Positions 54,607 through 63,933 of a stretch of DNA of 64,000 nucleotides are shown here, one piece after another. A program made the position numbers and the translations under genes. Origin of the DNA: Oscillospiraceae bacterium (GTDB lineage: Bacteria > Bacillota > Clostridia > Oscillospirales > Ruminococcaceae). The notes below the pieces were generated by a model. The model was not told the origin of the DNA and made no database searches. It saw only the letters and a program-made list of their open reading frames with translations. The DNA is taken from the NCBI GenBank assembly GCA_016281125.1, contig JAEEIA010000010.1:103647-167646 (forward strand), written 5' to 3'. Within the stretch, counting starts at the first letter, position 1. Every line of letters starts with the position of its first letter.

Positions 54607-56373
54607 ATGAAAAGAGCATTGCGTATTTCGGCGGCCGCTGCGGCAATCAGTATTCTGCTGACGGGGTGCGGAACCCAGACACAGCAGCCGAACGGCGGCG
54701 GACAGACATCCGGAAAGACGGAAACCACTGCGCCGCAGCAGAACCAGCCGCCCGAGGATATCCAGTCCGGCAGCAAAAAGAATGAAGCTGCGGAATCCGA
54801 TCCGGCGGAGGGCAACTACGAATGGCGTATCAAGCCGTTCCTCGAAGCGGATGACGTCAATCCGCTCAGCATCGGCAGCAGCGGCATGGATTACGGCGAC
54901 ATCGGCATCACGGATTACATGCTCCTGACCCGCGGCGGCAAGGTCGGCATCATCACGCTGGACGGCAATGTCGTGATTGAGCCGGAAAGCACCCGCGTAT
55001 ACGGCTATATGCAGGAAAACGGTGATCTGCACATTATCTTTACAGATGACAACCCGGATGAGGGCGACCGCCTCTGCTTCTGCGTGACGGCGGGTACGCT
55101 GTTCCGGACGGCGGAGGATCTGTGTACGCTCTGCGGCGGCCGGCTCACGGACAACAAGACGGGGAAGGCCGCGGTCTGGGATGCTGCCTCCGGAACGCTC
55201 GGCATGCTTCCGGCAGCGGATGTCTGGGGCGCAAAGGAAAACGCCAAGCTGAAGCTCGACAACGCCTTCACGGTGAACGATCTCCCGGATGCAGCTGTGG
55301 CGCGGAGCATCCAGATGCCTGAAAACTTCCGGGCGGACAGCCCGACCGGAACCTGCACGGTGTCCGGCGGATTCGGCATTGTGCGCGGCGGACGGGAAAT
55401 GTCTGCGATGGACTATGAAATGGCAACCGATTTCAAGGACGGAATCGCAGCTTTCTGCAAGAAAGGCAAGTGGGGATATCTGAATCAGGCGGGCAGACAG
55501 GTGCTCCCGTTTGAGTATGATGCGGACTATATTTATTCCTACGGCGAAAAGGGCGGCAAGACCGTGAAACTGCCGTATCCCGTGAATGAAAAGTATATCG
55601 CGCTGAACAAGGGCGATGACGCAGGCTTTGCGAATACCCGCGGCAAGATCGTGATTCCGGTCGGCAGCTTCGCAGCGGCAAGACCGGTCATCGGCGGACA
55701 GGCCTGGGTGAAGGACAGAAAAACCGGGCTTTGGGGCGTGATCGCAATCGGCGCCGCGGCAGACGGCTCGGAGGCGGTGGAGCCGCAGCAGCAGGAGCCT
55801 GTGGAGGCACAGGAGCAGGAGCAGAAGGCAGTTCAGCTTCCGCCTGCAACCGGCGAGGGCTGGCAGGCGGCATATGCCGAGGTGCTCCGTTCCGACGGCA
55901 CCGGCGAGAATCTCCAGTTCAGCCTCTGCATGGTGGACGGCGATGAGATTCCGGAGCTTGTGCTGCACTGGTATGACCGCAAGGGCTTTGAGGCGGACAA
56001 CGAGGATGTCGAGATGTATACCTATTACGACAACCGCCTGATTTACCTCGGCAATGTTGCGTGCGACGGCTACTGCACATGCAAGTATCTGCCGCAGAAA
56101 CATCTGGTGCTGGTCGGCGGCATGCGGGACGACGTTGCGCTGTATGAGTTCAAGCTGCTCGAAAACGGCGAGCTCAAGACGCTCTGTACCTTTAATATGT
56201 CTGTCAGCGGCAAGAACGTCAAGTACAGAGTGGACGACAATGAATGCGGCAAGGATGAATATGTCGCCAAGTGGAAGGAATATTATAACGGCGATGTGTC
56301 CTATGACGGCGGCATGTACCGCAACAACGACGAAAACATTGTCGGGCTCTTCGGCGTCGAGCCGCAGGATTAA
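54607..56373 (+). CDS. WG-repeat lipoprotein
   Basis: 588 residues with a lipobox (LLTGC, C21) and a Gln/Pro/Thr-rich spacer (about 22-75). WG-type repeat segments follow (RGGKVGIITLDGNVVIEP, GKWGYLNQAGRQVLPFEYD, KTGLWGVIAIG), short beta-hairpin units that often build surface sensor or binding domains. A Glu/Gln-rich linker (about 390-410) separates a C-terminal domain (about 415-588) seen in other Firmicute lipoproteins (DGDEIPELVLHWYD), where an EF-like DGxxxPEL pattern is visible. Function is unknown. It is monocistronic. Confidence 0.8.
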   Translation: MKRALRISAAAAAISILLTGCGTQTQQPNGGGQTSGKTETTAPQQNQPPEDIQSGSKKNEAAESDPAEGNYEWRIKPFLEADDVNPLSIGSSGMDYGDIGITDYMLLTRGGKVGIITLDGNVVIEPESTRVYGYMQENGDLHIIFTDDNPDEGDRLCFCVTAGTLFRTAEDLCTLCGGRLTDNKTGKAAVWDAASGTLGMLPAADVWGAKENAKLKLDNAFTVNDLPDAAVARSIQMPENFRADSPTGTCTVSGGFGIVRGGREMSAMDYEMATDFKDGIAAFCKKGKWGYLNQAGRQVLPFEYDADYIYSYGEKGGKTVKLPYPVNEKYIALNKGDDAGFANTRGKIVIPVGSFAAARPVIGGQAWVKDRKTGLWGVIAIGAAADGSEAVEPQQQEPVEAQEQEQKAVQLPPATGEGWQAAYAEVLRSDGTGENLQFSLCMVDGDEIPELVLHWYDRKGFEADNEDVEMYTYYDNRLIYLGNVACDGYCTCKYLPQKHLVLVGGMRDDVALYEFKLLENGELKTLCTFNMSVSGKNVKYRVDDNECGKDEYVAKWKEYYNGDVSYDGGMYRNNDENIVGLFGVEPQD

Positions 56374-56462
56374 GCTGGTTGGTTCGTGATAATTGCTAAA
56401 AATCAGAAGCGATATTCGTGAAAATTCTCTGAGAAAAAGCGGCGGGAATTGCAGGAAAACCC

Positions 56463-56491
56463 TTGCAATTCCCGCTGTTTTATGCTATAAT
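56463..56491 (+). promoter_or_regulatory. promoter of the S10 operon
   Basis: TTGCAA (56463-56468), 17-nt spacer, TATAAT (56486-56491). It lies 426 nt before rpsJ, leaving an unusually long leader. Confidence 0.85.
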
Positions 56492-56497
56492 GAACAG

Positions 56498-56916
56498 GCT
56501 GATGCACAAGATATGCTGTGAAACACGAGGTTGCGGCTGTGAGCCGGGAATTCGTGCGGAGCATGTCCGCTTAGACGGGCGAATTGAGATTATGCACTGT
56601 GTGTGCGAAAAGCTGCGAAACCGCAGGCTTCGGTTGAAGGAGTCGGCTCTGCCATCTTACGGGCTCGGCCGTCAGGAAAACCGCTGCTTGCAGGTCGGAA
56701 GACTTTTTGCGTACAAACGGCAGAACCACGTTCTGCGCATCTCAAACCGGAAGCCCGATGCAAGGAGGACTTGCAGTCGGGGTTTTTTATGGACTTGGGT
56801 TCAGGAAACACGCGAGGCGGTTGTAAGAGCTGCCGCGCGGAACTTCACGGGATGACACATAGGCGCTCACTTCATGCCCCCCAAGGCAAACAAAAAATCT
56901 AAAGGAGGCTAATCAA
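56498..56916 (+). promoter_or_regulatory. structured S10-operon leader with candidate attenuator
   Basis: About 420 nt without a credible gene. It contains nested hairpins: CGGCT GTG AGCCG, an AATTCG/CGAATT stem enclosing GCGGA-GCATG-TCCGC, and GCAGAAC-CAC-GTTCTGC at 56720-56736. A terminator sits at 56754-56788. The terminator 5' arm CCCGATGCAAG can instead pair with CTTGCAGGTCGG at 56687-56698, an antiterminator. Ribosomal protein L4 controls the equivalent E. coli leader by attenuation; the effector here is unknown. The 56798-56916 stretch after the terminator carries the rpsJ ribosome site (AAAGGAGG). Confidence 0.75.
56754..56788 (+). terminator. intrinsic terminator inside the S10 leader
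   Basis: CCCGATGCAAG pairs with CTTGCAGTCGGG (one bulged base) around GAGGA, then GTTTTTT. Confidence 0.85.
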
Positions 56917-57234
56917 GTGGCAGGCAGCGAAAAATTGAGAATCCGGATCAAGGGCTATGAGCACGCAACAGTCGATGCGGCGGCGGCTCGTATTGTGGAG
57001 ACCGCAAAGCGCGGCGGCGCACAGAAGGTTTCGGGACCGATCCCGCTTCCGACTGACAAGGAGATCATCACGATCCTCCGTGCCGTTCACAAGTACAAGG
57101 ACAGCCGTGAGCAGTTTGAAATGCGCACGCACAAGCGCCTGATCGACGTCCTGCACCCGACCAAGGCGACGATGGACGCTCTCACAAGACTGGAAATCCC
57201 CGCTGGCGTTGAGATCAGCATGGAGATGAAATAA
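56917..57234 (+). CDS. rpsJ: 30S ribosomal protein S10
   Basis: 105 residues with a GTG start at 56917, set by AAAGGAGG 8 nt upstream. [24 protein letters not shown] and [12 protein letters not shown] are the uS10 signature; the protein also acts as NusE in transcription antitermination. It is first in the S10-spc cluster. Confidence 0.97.
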   Translation: MAGSEKLRIRIKGYEHATVDAAAARIVETAKRGGAQKVSGPIPLPTDKEIITILRAVHKYKDSREQFEMRTHKRLIDVLHPTKATMDALTRLEIPAGVEISMEMK

Positions 57235-57332
57235 TCTCTGACGCGGGATTTTCGCAAATGGCGGTTGCTTCTTCAAGCCGCCGGTCAAGTTGGCGCGAAT
57301 GCGTCAACCAATAACCAAAGGAGGAAACCACA

Positions 57333-57968
57333 ATGAAGAAAGCCATTCTTGGCAAGAAGATCGGCATGACGCAGATCTTCGACGAAGCCGGCAAGGTCGT
57401 GCCGGTCACGGTTGTCGAGGCAGGTCCCTGCTTCGTCGTTCAGAAGAAGACCGTGGAAAATGACGGCTACAATGCAATTCAGGTCGGTTTTGGCGCAGCC
57501 AAGGCGGACAAGGTCAACAAGCCGATGAAGGGTCACTTCGACAAGGCAAACACCGGTGCGCTCCGCACCCTGCGTGAGTTCCGCCTTGAGGACTGCGACG
57601 CTTACAATGTCGGCGACGCGATCCAGCCCGATATCTTCGAGGCAGGCGAAATTGTTGACGTGCAGGGCACCAGCAAGGGCAAGGGCTATGCAGGTCCGAT
57701 CAAGCGCTACGGCCAGCACAGACTGAAGGAAACTCACGGTACCGGTCCGGTTCACCGTCAGGCTGGTTCCATGGGTGCCTGCTCCTCCCCGTCCCGTATC
57801 TACAAGGGCAAGGGTCTTGCAGGTCATATGGGTGCAGAAACTGTCACTGTTCAGAACCTCCGCATCGTTTCCGTTGACGCTGAGAATCATCTCATCGCAG
57901 TCCGCGGCGCGATCCCGGGTCCGAAGGGCAGCCTCGTCACCATCACTAACAGCGTGAAAAAGGGTTAA
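57333..57968 (+). CDS. rplC: 50S ribosomal protein L3
   Basis: 211 residues. [20 protein letters not shown] opens the protein and [16 protein letters not shown] is the loop reaching toward the peptidyl transferase centre. It has a GGAGG site and is separated from rpsJ by 98 nt containing GCGGGA/GGCGCGAA inverted segments of unknown meaning. Confidence 0.98.
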   Translation: MKKAILGKKIGMTQIFDEAGKVVPVTVVEAGPCFVVQKKTVENDGYNAIQVGFGAAKADKVNKPMKGHFDKANTGALRTLREFRLEDCDAYNVGDAIQPDIFEAGEIVDVQGTSKGKGYAGPIKRYGQHRLKETHGTGPVHRQAGSMGACSSPSRIYKGKGLAGHMGAETVTVQNLRIVSVDAENHLIAVRGAIPGPKGSLVTITNSVKKG

Positions 57969-57986
57969 GGAAGGAGGAAATCAGAA

Positions 57987-58613
57987 ATGGCTAATGTTCC
58001 GGTTTATGATATGAACGGCAAGCAGGTTTCCGAAACCGAGCTCAATGATGCAGTGTTCGGCATTACCCCGAACGAAGCTGTCATGCACGCAATGGTCGTG
58101 AATTATCTCGCAAACCAGCGGCAGGGCACACAGTCCACGCTGACCCGTACCGAGGTTTCCGGCGGCGGCAGAAAGCCGTACCGTCAGAAGGGCACCGGTC
58201 ATGCACGTCAGGGCTCCATCCGTGCGCCGCAGTGGTATCACGGCGGTGTCGCGCTCGGCCCGAAGCCCAGAAGCTACCGCTACTCCCTCAACAAGAAGGT
58301 TCGTCGTCTGGCAATGCTTTCCGCATTCTCCCAGAAGGTTCTCGATCAGAACCTCGTTGTCATTGACAATCTCGCAGTTGAGGGCTTTAAGACCAAGACG
58401 ATCGTCAATATGCTCAAGGGTCTGGAGATTTCCGGCAAGGCACTGATCGTCACGCAGGAAGCTGACAAGCAGGTCTACAAGAGTGCTGCAAATATCCCGG
58501 GCGTCAAGACGGCTGCCGTCAACACCCTGAATGTTTACGACATTCTCAATTACGACAAGTTCATCGTCAGCAAGGGCGCTGTTGCTAAAATTGAGGAGGT
58601 GTATGCAAAATGA
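57987..58613 (+). CDS. rplD: 50S ribosomal protein L4
   Basis: 208 residues. VSGGGRKPYRQKGTGHARQGS is the extended loop that lines the exit tunnel, followed by the globular domain (LKGLEISGKALIVTQ). L4 represses the S10 operon in E. coli, so it is the first effector to test for the attenuator upstream. It overlaps rplW by 4 nt. Confidence 0.97.
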   Translation: MANVPVYDMNGKQVSETELNDAVFGITPNEAVMHAMVVNYLANQRQGTQSTLTRTEVSGGGRKPYRQKGTGHARQGSIRAPQWYHGGVALGPKPRSYRYSLNKKVRRLAMLSAFSQKVLDQNLVVIDNLAVEGFKTKTIVNMLKGLEISGKALIVTQEADKQVYKSAANIPGVKTAAVNTLNVYDILNYDKFIVSKGAVAKIEEVYAK

Positions 58614-58933
58614 AGGCACCGCAGGATATTATTCTGAAGCCCGTCATCACCGAGCAGAGCACCGATATTCTGCCGCAGGGCAAGTACACCTTCAAGGTTG
58701 CGAAGGACGCAAATAAGCTCGAAATTGCCGATGCAGTTGAGAAGCTCTTTAACGTCGAGGTCACCAAGGTCAACACCGTGAACGTCCGCGCTCGCGCAAA
58801 GAGAGTCGGCCGCTACATGGGCAAGACCGCCAGCTGGAAGAAGGCTGTTGTTACAGTCAATCCGGAGCCGGCACCGGATGCGCAGGGCAAGAAGCGCAGA
58901 GGTACGATCGAGTTCTTCGACGGTATGTTCTGA
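58610..58933 (+). CDS. rplW: 50S ribosomal protein L23
   Basis: 107 residues. ILKPVITEQS, YTFKVAKDANKLEIADAVEKLF and VNTVNVRARAKRVGRYMGKT fit uL23, which sits at the tunnel exit and docks trigger factor and SRP. It is coupled to rplD by an ATGA overlap and followed by a 97-nt gap with two small hairpins before rplB. Confidence 0.97.
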   Translation: MKAPQDIILKPVITEQSTDILPQGKYTFKVAKDANKLEIADAVEKLFNVEVTKVNTVNVRARAKRVGRYMGKTASWKKAVVTVNPEPAPDAQGKKRRGTIEFFDGMF

Positions 58934-59030
58934 TCGGTTCGGTAAGAACCGGCACGCTGCATGATGCAGCATATTGTATGGGAGTCATGCTCCCGATAAG
59001 TAAGCATTGAAGCTAAGGAGTGAATAACAA

Positions 59031-59864
59031 ATGGCAATTAAGGCTTATAAGCCGACGACTCCGGGCCGCCGCGGTATGACCGTGACCGACTACTCCGGGC
59101 TGTCCAAGAACGGTCCTGAGAAGTCCCTCTGCGTCACACTGAAGAAGAAGTCCGGTCGTAATAACTACGGCAGAATCACCGTTCGCCATCACGGCGGCGG
59201 CATTCGCCCGAAGTACAGAATCATCGACTTCAAGCGCAACAAGGACGGCATGAACGCAACGGTCATGACGCTTGAGTACGATCCGAACCGCAGCGCATTC
59301 ATCGCGCTGGTTCAGTATGAGGACGGCGAGAAGCGCTACATCCTCGCACCGCACGGCCTCAAGGTCGGCGATACCGTCCGCAGCGGCTCTGACTGTGACA
59401 TCAAGCCGGGCAACGCCCTGCCGCTCACAGACATCCCGGTCGGTACGTTCATCCACAACATTGAGCTTTATCCCGGCAAGGGCGGCCAGCTCGTCCGTTC
59501 CGCCGGCAACCAGGCTCAGCTGATGTCCAAGGAAGGTGCTTATGCACTGGTTCGTCTGCCTTCCGGCGAGATGAGAAAGGTTCCGGTCATCGGCAAGGCT
59601 ACCATCGGTCAGGTCTCCAACATTGACCACGAAAACGTCCACATCGGCAAAGCAGGCCGTACCCGCCACATGGGTATCCGCCCGACTGTCCGCGGTTCCG
59701 TTATGAACCCGAATGACCATCCGCACGGCGGTGGTGAGGGCAAGTCCCCGATCGGACGTCCGGGTCCTGTTACCCCGTGGGGTAAGCCGGCACTCGGTTA
59801 TAAGACCCGTAAGCATCACAAGCCTTCCGATAAGCTCATCGTGAAGCGCCGCAACGGTAAATAA
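59031..59864 (+). CDS. rplB: 50S ribosomal protein L2
   Basis: 277 residues. [12 protein letters not shown] opens the protein, [18 protein letters not shown] is the OB-domain signature and [19 protein letters not shown] the conserved loop close to the peptidyl transferase centre. An AAGGAG site precedes the ATG. Confidence 0.98.
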   Translation: MAIKAYKPTTPGRRGMTVTDYSGLSKNGPEKSLCVTLKKKSGRNNYGRITVRHHGGGIRPKYRIIDFKRNKDGMNATVMTLEYDPNRSAFIALVQYEDGEKRYILAPHGLKVGDTVRSGSDCDIKPGNALPLTDIPVGTFIHNIELYPGKGGQLVRSAGNQAQLMSKEGAYALVRLPSGEMRKVPVIGKATIGQVSNIDHENVHIGKAGRTRHMGIRPTVRGSVMNPNDHPHGGGEGKSPIGRPGPVTPWGKPALGYKTRKHHKPSDKLIVKRRNGK

Positions 59865-59880
59865 GAAAGGAGGCTGACTC

Positions 59881-60165
59881 ATGAGCAGAAGTGTTAAGAA
59901 GGGTCCTTACGTTCAGGAAGCCCTTTACAAGCGCGTTGTCGCTATGAACGAGACCGGTGAGAAGAAGGTTCTGAAAACATGGAGCCGCTCTTCCACGATT
60001 TTCCCGGAATTTGTCGGCCACACCTTTGCGGTCCACGACGGACGCAAGCACATTCCGGTTTTTGTTACTGAGGAAATGATCGGCCACAAGCTCGGCGAGT
60101 TTGCTCCGACCAGAACCTTTAAGGGCCATGCCGGTTCCAAGACGTCCAACAACGGCAAGAAGTAA
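59881..60165 (+). CDS. rpsS: 30S ribosomal protein S19
   Basis: 94 residues. [33 protein letters not shown] and [18 protein letters not shown] are the uS19 hallmarks; it forms part of the subunit head near the A-site finger. It has an AAGGAGG site 17 nt after rplB. Confidence 0.98.
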   Translation: MSRSVKKGPYVQEALYKRVVAMNETGEKKVLKTWSRSSTIFPEFVGHTFAVHDGRKHIPVFVTEEMIGHKLGEFAPTRTFKGHAGSKTSNNGKK

Positions 60166-60185
60166 TCGGAAGGAGGATAACAAGC

Positions 60186-60551
60186 ATGGCTAAGAATGAA
60201 TTCAACTACGAGCCGGAAGCAAAGGCGATCCTTCGCGGCGAGCGCATCTCCCCCAGAAAGGTGCAGATCGTGCTTGACCTGATCCGCAATCAGCCCGTAG
60301 AGAAAGCAATCGCAGCACTGGATCTGACCCCGAAGGCAGCCTGCCCGATCGTCAAGAAGCTCCTCAATTCCGCGATTGCAAATGCTGATAACAATCATTC
60401 CATGAACAAGGATCAGCTCTATGTTGCTGCATGCTATGTCGGTCCGGGCCCGATTCTCAAGAGAATCCAGCCGCGCGCACAGGGCAGAGCATTCCGCATC
60501 AACAAGCGCACCTCGAATATCACCATTATTCTGAAGGAAAGGGAGGCATAA
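60186..60551 (+). CDS. rplV: 50S ribosomal protein L22
   Basis: 121 residues. RISPRKVQIVLDLIRNQPVE, SAIANADNNHSMNKDQLYV and the tunnel-constriction hairpin RIQPRAQGRAFRINKRTSNI match uL22, the site of macrolide-resistance mutations in other species. Confidence 0.98.
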   Translation: MAKNEFNYEPEAKAILRGERISPRKVQIVLDLIRNQPVEKAIAALDLTPKAACPIVKKLLNSAIANADNNHSMNKDQLYVAACYVGPGPILKRIQPRAQGRAFRINKRTSNITIILKEREA

Positions 60552-60557
60552 AATCCT

Positions 60558-61412
60558 ATGGGACAGAAAGTGAATCCGCACGGCCTGAGAGTCGGCGTTA
60601 TCAAAGACTGGGATTCCCGTTGGTTCGCTGATAAAAAGCATTTCGGTGACACCCTCGTCGAGGATTATAACCTCCGCGAGTTCATCAAGAAATCTCTGTA
60701 TGCAGCAGGCATCGCACGCATTGAGATCGAGCGCCTTCCCGAGAAGGTCCGCATCCACATCCACTGCGCAAAGCCGGGTCTGATCATCGGCAGAGGCGGC
60801 ACGGAGATCGACAAGCTCCGCGCAAGCATTGAAAAGCGCATCGGCAAGTCCGTTGCCATCAACATCATCGAGATCAAGAACATGGATCTTTCCGCACAGC
60901 TCGTTGCTGAGAAGATCGCTTCCGACCTCGAGAACCGCGTATCCTTCCGCCGCGCCATGAAGGGTTCCATCGGCAGAACGATGAAGTCCGGCGCGAAGGG
61001 CATCAAGATCAAGTGCGGCGGCCGCCTGGGCGGTGCTGAAATCGCACGTTCTGAGTGCTATCACGAGGGTACCATTCCGCTTCAGACGATCCGTGCCGAC
61101 ATCGACTACGGCTTCGCAGAGGCAAACACCACCTACGGCCGCATCGGCATCAAGGTCTGGATCTACAAGGGTGAGATCCTGAAGGGCGATGCTGCAAAGG
61201 CTGCTGCAAATAAGGAGCGCTACGAGCGCAAGAATGACCGTCCGCGTGACAACAGACGCCGCAGAGATGACCGCAACGGCGGCAACAACGGCGACCGCAG
61301 ACCGCGCCGCGATTTCAACAACAACGGCGACCGCAGACCGCGCGGTGACCGTCCGCAGGGTCAGAACAGAAGAGAAGGAGGTTCCGCAAATGCTGCTTCC
61401 AAAGAGAGTTAA
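60558..61412 (+). CDS. rpsC: 30S ribosomal protein S3 with long basic tail
   Basis: 284 residues; most S3 proteins have about 210-240. The conserved part has the KH domain [15 protein letters not shown] and the uS3 C-terminal domain ending at [10 protein letters not shown]. From about residue 214 a low-complexity tail of Arg, Asp, Asn and Gly ([19 protein letters not shown] and similar repeats) follows. The last 23 nt overlap the rplP start, so the tail reads through the rplP ribosome site. S3 lies at the mRNA entry channel. Confidence 0.96.
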   Translation: MGQKVNPHGLRVGVIKDWDSRWFADKKHFGDTLVEDYNLREFIKKSLYAAGIARIEIERLPEKVRIHIHCAKPGLIIGRGGTEIDKLRASIEKRIGKSVAINIIEIKNMDLSAQLVAEKIASDLENRVSFRRAMKGSIGRTMKSGAKGIKIKCGGRLGGAEIARSECYHEGTIPLQTIRADIDYGFAEANTTYGRIGIKVWIYKGEILKGDAAKAAANKERYERKNDRPRDNRRRRDDRNGGNNGDRRPRRDFNNNGDRRPRGDRPQGQNRREGGSANAASKES

Positions 61413-61836
61413 GTACCGCCGCGTACACAGAGGACGCCTGACCGGTAAGGCTTACCGCGGCAACAAGGTGTGCTACGGTGATTTCGGTCTCGTCGCTCTT
61501 GAGCCGTCGTGGATTACTTCTAATCAGATCGAGGCTGCCCGTGTCGCTATGACGCGTCGTATTAAGAGAGGCGGTAAGGTCTGGATCAAGATTTTCCCGG
61601 ATAAGCCGATTACCGAGAAGCCGGCAGAAACCCGAATGGGTTCCGGTAAGGGTTCTCCGGAGTACTGGGTTGCAGTTGTCAAGCCGGGCAGAGTCATGTT
61701 CGAGATCGGTGCCGACAAGGATAAGCCGATTTCTCAGGAGGACCTGAAAGAGGCTCTGCGTCTGGCCATGCACAAGCTGCCTGTTAAGTGCAAGATCGTT
61801 GCGAAGGATGCGCAGGATGGAGGTGCAGAGGAATGA
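61390..61836 (+). CDS. rplP: 50S ribosomal protein L16
   Basis: 148 residues from [19 protein letters not shown], with GGAGG 8 nt upstream inside rps[20 protein letters not shown] is the uL16 signature near the A-site tRNA elbow. It overlaps rpmC by 4 nt. Confidence 0.97.
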   Translation: MLLPKRVKYRRVHRGRLTGKAYRGNKVCYGDFGLVALEPSWITSNQIEAARVAMTRRIKRGGKVWIKIFPDKPITEKPAETRMGSGKGSPEYWVAVVKPGRVMFEIGADKDKPISQEDLKEALRLAMHKLPVKCKIVAKDAQDGGAEE

Positions 61837-62033
61837 AGGCTTCCGAGATCAGAGAAATGAGCTATGAAGAAATGGCTGCACAGCTCCAGACCTTGAAGGA
61901 GGAGCTTTTCAACCTCCGCTTCCAGCTCGCTGCAAATCAGCTTGAGAATACTGCAAGACTGAAGGCAGTCAAGAAGGATATTGCCCGTGTCAAGACTTGC
62001 ATGCGCGCCGCACAGCCTGCGGCAAAGGCATGA
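61833..62033 (+). CDS. rpmC: 50S ribosomal protein L29
   Basis: 66 residues from [31 protein letters not shown] is the uL29 helical-hairpin signature. The ATG overlaps the rplP stop (ATGA) and is preceded by GGAGGTG in rplP. Confidence 0.96.
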   Translation: MKASEIREMSYEEMAAQLQTLKEELFNLRFQLAANQLENTARLKAVKKDIARVKTCMRAAQPAAKA

Positions 62034-62049
62034 GGAAGGAGGACATGTC

Positions 62050-62316
62050 ATGAGTGAGACTACCGAAAGAAACCTGAGAAAAACCCGTACGGGTAAGGTC
62101 GTCAGCGATAAGATGGATAAGACCGTCGTCGTCGCGATCGCAGACAATGTCCAGCATCCGCTGTACAAGAAGATCGTCAAGCGCACCGTGAAGCTCAAGG
62201 CACACGACGAAAAGAACGAGTGCAGAGTCGGTGACCGCGTCCTCGTGATGGAAACACGTCCGCTTTCCAAGGATAAGAGATGGCGCGTTGTTGAGATCAT
62301 CGAAAAGGCAAAGTAA
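62050..62316 (+). CDS. rpsQ: 30S ribosomal protein S17
   Basis: 88 residues from [47 protein letters not shown] and [20 protein letters not shown] fit the uS17 OB fold. An AAGGAGG site precedes it. Confidence 0.97.
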   Translation: MSETTERNLRKTRTGKVVSDKMDKTVVVAIADNVQHPLYKKIVKRTVKLKAHDEKNECRVGDRVLVMETRPLSKDKRWRVVEIIEKAK

Positions 62317-62408
62317 TTCCGCTTTCAAATGAAAATGGCGCATTCCGCAGATCCGGACGGCAAAATCCGTGCGGAGCGGCAGCGCAGTACAGATAGGAGG
62401 AATCTGCT

Positions 62409-62777
62409 GTGATTCAAATGCAGTCTTACTTAAAGGTTGCAGACAACACCGGCGCGAAAGAGCTCATGTGCATCCGCGTGCTGGGCGGCACCCGCAGACG
62501 TTATGCAAACGTCGGTGATGTCGTGGTCGCATCCGTTAAGAAAGCAACACCCGGCGGCGTTGTGAAGAAGGGCGATGTCGTCAAGGCAGTCATCGTTCGT
62601 TCCGCGAAGGGTCTCCGCAGAGATGACGGAACCTACATTCGCTTCGATGAGAACGCAGCCGTTATCATCAAGGAAGACAAGACCCCGCGTGGGACCCGTA
62701 TTTTTGGACCGGTCGCAAGAGAGCTGAGAGAGCATGACTATGTCAAGATCCTCTCCCTCGCACCGGAAGTTCTTTGA
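62409..62777 (+). CDS. rplN: 50S ribosomal protein L14
   Basis: 122 residues with a GTG start at 62409, 7 nt after [25 protein letters not shown] and [14 protein letters not shown] match uL14, which forms intersubunit bridges. The next in-frame ATG (three codons on) is less well spaced. Confidence 0.97.
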   Translation: MIQMQSYLKVADNTGAKELMCIRVLGGTRRRYANVGDVVVASVKKATPGGVVKKGDVVKAVIVRSAKGLRRDDGTYIRFDENAAVIIKEDKTPRGTRIFGPVARELREHDYVKILSLAPEVL

Positions 62778-62791
62778 TCCGGAGGTGCCCG

Positions 62792-63151
62792 ATGTCTAAC
62801 GTTCATGTAAAGAAGGGCGACACGGTTCGCCTGCTCGTCGGTGATCCTGAGGATAAGTACACCGACATTGATAAGAAGAAGATCAAGACCGGTAAGGTTC
62901 TTGAGGTCAGCCCGAAGGAGGGCAAGGTCATCGTTGAGGGCATCAACATGATCACCAAGCACGTCAAGCCCACCAGAGTCGGCCAGCAGGGCGGTATCGT
63001 CAAGGCCGAGTCCCCGATCTATGCCTGCAAGGTGCAGCTGATCTGCCCGAAGTGCGGAAAGCCCACCAGAGTCGGCCACACGGTTGAGGAAAAGGGCGAC
63101 AAGAAGACCAAGCTCCGCGTCTGCAAGAAGTGCGGCGCGACATTTGAGTAA
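62792..63151 (+). CDS. rplX: 50S ribosomal protein L24 with zinc-ribbon tail
   Basis: 119 residues from MSNVHVKKGDTV, with GGAGGTG upstream. The KOW motif region (VLEVSPKEGKVIVEGINMIT) is followed by a C-terminal four-cysteine zinc-ribbon (CPKCGKPTRVG ... CKKCGATFE). The protein helps start 50S assembly. Confidence 0.96.
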   Translation: MSNVHVKKGDTVRLLVGDPEDKYTDIDKKKIKTGKVLEVSPKEGKVIVEGINMITKHVKPTRVGQQGGIVKAESPIYACKVQLICPKCGKPTRVGHTVEEKGDKKTKLRVCKKCGATFE

Positions 63152-63163
63152 AGGAGTACGATG

Positions 63164-63703
63164 ATGGCTAGACTGAGAGATTATTATGTCAGCACCGTCG
63201 CTCCGGCGCTGATGAGCAAGTTCGGTTATAAGAATGTCATGCAGATCCCGCGCCTTGACAAGGTTGTTGTCAACGTCGGCGCAGGTGAGGCAAAGGAAAA
63301 TGCCAAGGCAATCGACGCGATCATGGGAGATCTCTCCCTCATCACCGGTCAGCGTCCGGTCATCTGCCGCGCAAAGAAGTCCGTCGCAAACTTCAAGCTC
63401 CGTGAGGGCATGCCGATCGGCGTCAAGGTGACGCTGCGCGGCGAGAAGATGTGGGACTTCGTGGATAAGCTCTTCAATGTTGCTTTCCCGCGCGTCCGTG
63501 ACTTCCGCGGCATCAACCCGAATTCCTTCGACGGTAAGGGCAACTACTCTACCGGTATCAAGGAACAGCTCATTTTCCCTGAAATTGAGTACGATAAGAT
63601 CGACAAGGTTCGCGGCATGGATATCAACTTTATCACCACCGCAGCGACCGACGAAGAAGCAAAAGAGCTGCTGACGCTGCTCGGCGCGCCGTTCGCAAAG
63701 TAA
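63164..63703 (+). CDS. rplE: 50S ribosomal protein L5
   Basis: 179 residues, the standard length, from the second of two adjacent ATGs (AAGGAG spacing 7; the first ATG at 63161 would be at 4). [31 protein letters not shown] and [17 protein letters not shown] match uL5, which binds 5S rRNA. Confidence 0.97.
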   Translation: MARLRDYYVSTVAPALMSKFGYKNVMQIPRLDKVVVNVGAGEAKENAKAIDAIMGDLSLITGQRPVICRAKKSVANFKLREGMPIGVKVTLRGEKMWDFVDKLFNVAFPRVRDFRGINPNSFDGKGNYSTGIKEQLIFPEIEYDKIDKVRGMDINFITTAATDEEAKELLTLLGAPFAK

Positions 63704-63716
63704 TCGGGAGGGAAAT

Positions 63717-63902
63717 ATGGCTAAGAAATCTATGATCCTGAAGCAGCAGAGAGCTCCGAAGTTCTCTACGCGCGCTTATAACAGATGCAAAATCTGCGGC
63801 AGACCCCATGCCTATCTCAGAAAGTTCGGTATCTGCCGAATTTGCTTCCGAGAGCTTGCACACGACGGTCAGATTCCCGGTGTCAAGAAGGCTAGCTGGT
63901 AA
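63717..63902 (+). CDS. rpsZ: 30S ribosomal protein S14, zinc type
   Basis: 61 residues, the short zinc-binding S14 (S14Z). [20 protein letters not shown] supplies the four Zn cysteines. The AGGGAGG site overlaps the gap of 13 nt after rplE. Confidence 0.97.
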   Translation: MAKKSMILKQQRAPKFSTRAYNRCKICGRPHAYLRKFGICRICFRELAHDGQIPGVKKASW

Positions 63903-63933
63903 ACCGGACGATAGAAAAGGAGGTCATTTGGTA

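Noticed and set aside
52362..54815. 817-codon minus-strand open frame opposite pnp
   Set aside because: pnp is unmistakable on the other strand; the antisense frame is a codon-bias artefact and has no recognised motif.
54433..56103. 556-codon minus-strand frame opposite the WG-repeat lipoprotein
   Set aside because: A lipobox and WG repeats lie on the plus strand; the minus frame runs through the pnp terminator.
56463..56855. 130-codon ORF in the S10 leader
   Set aside because: No ribosome site, crosses the terminator, and the region is better explained as structured RNA.
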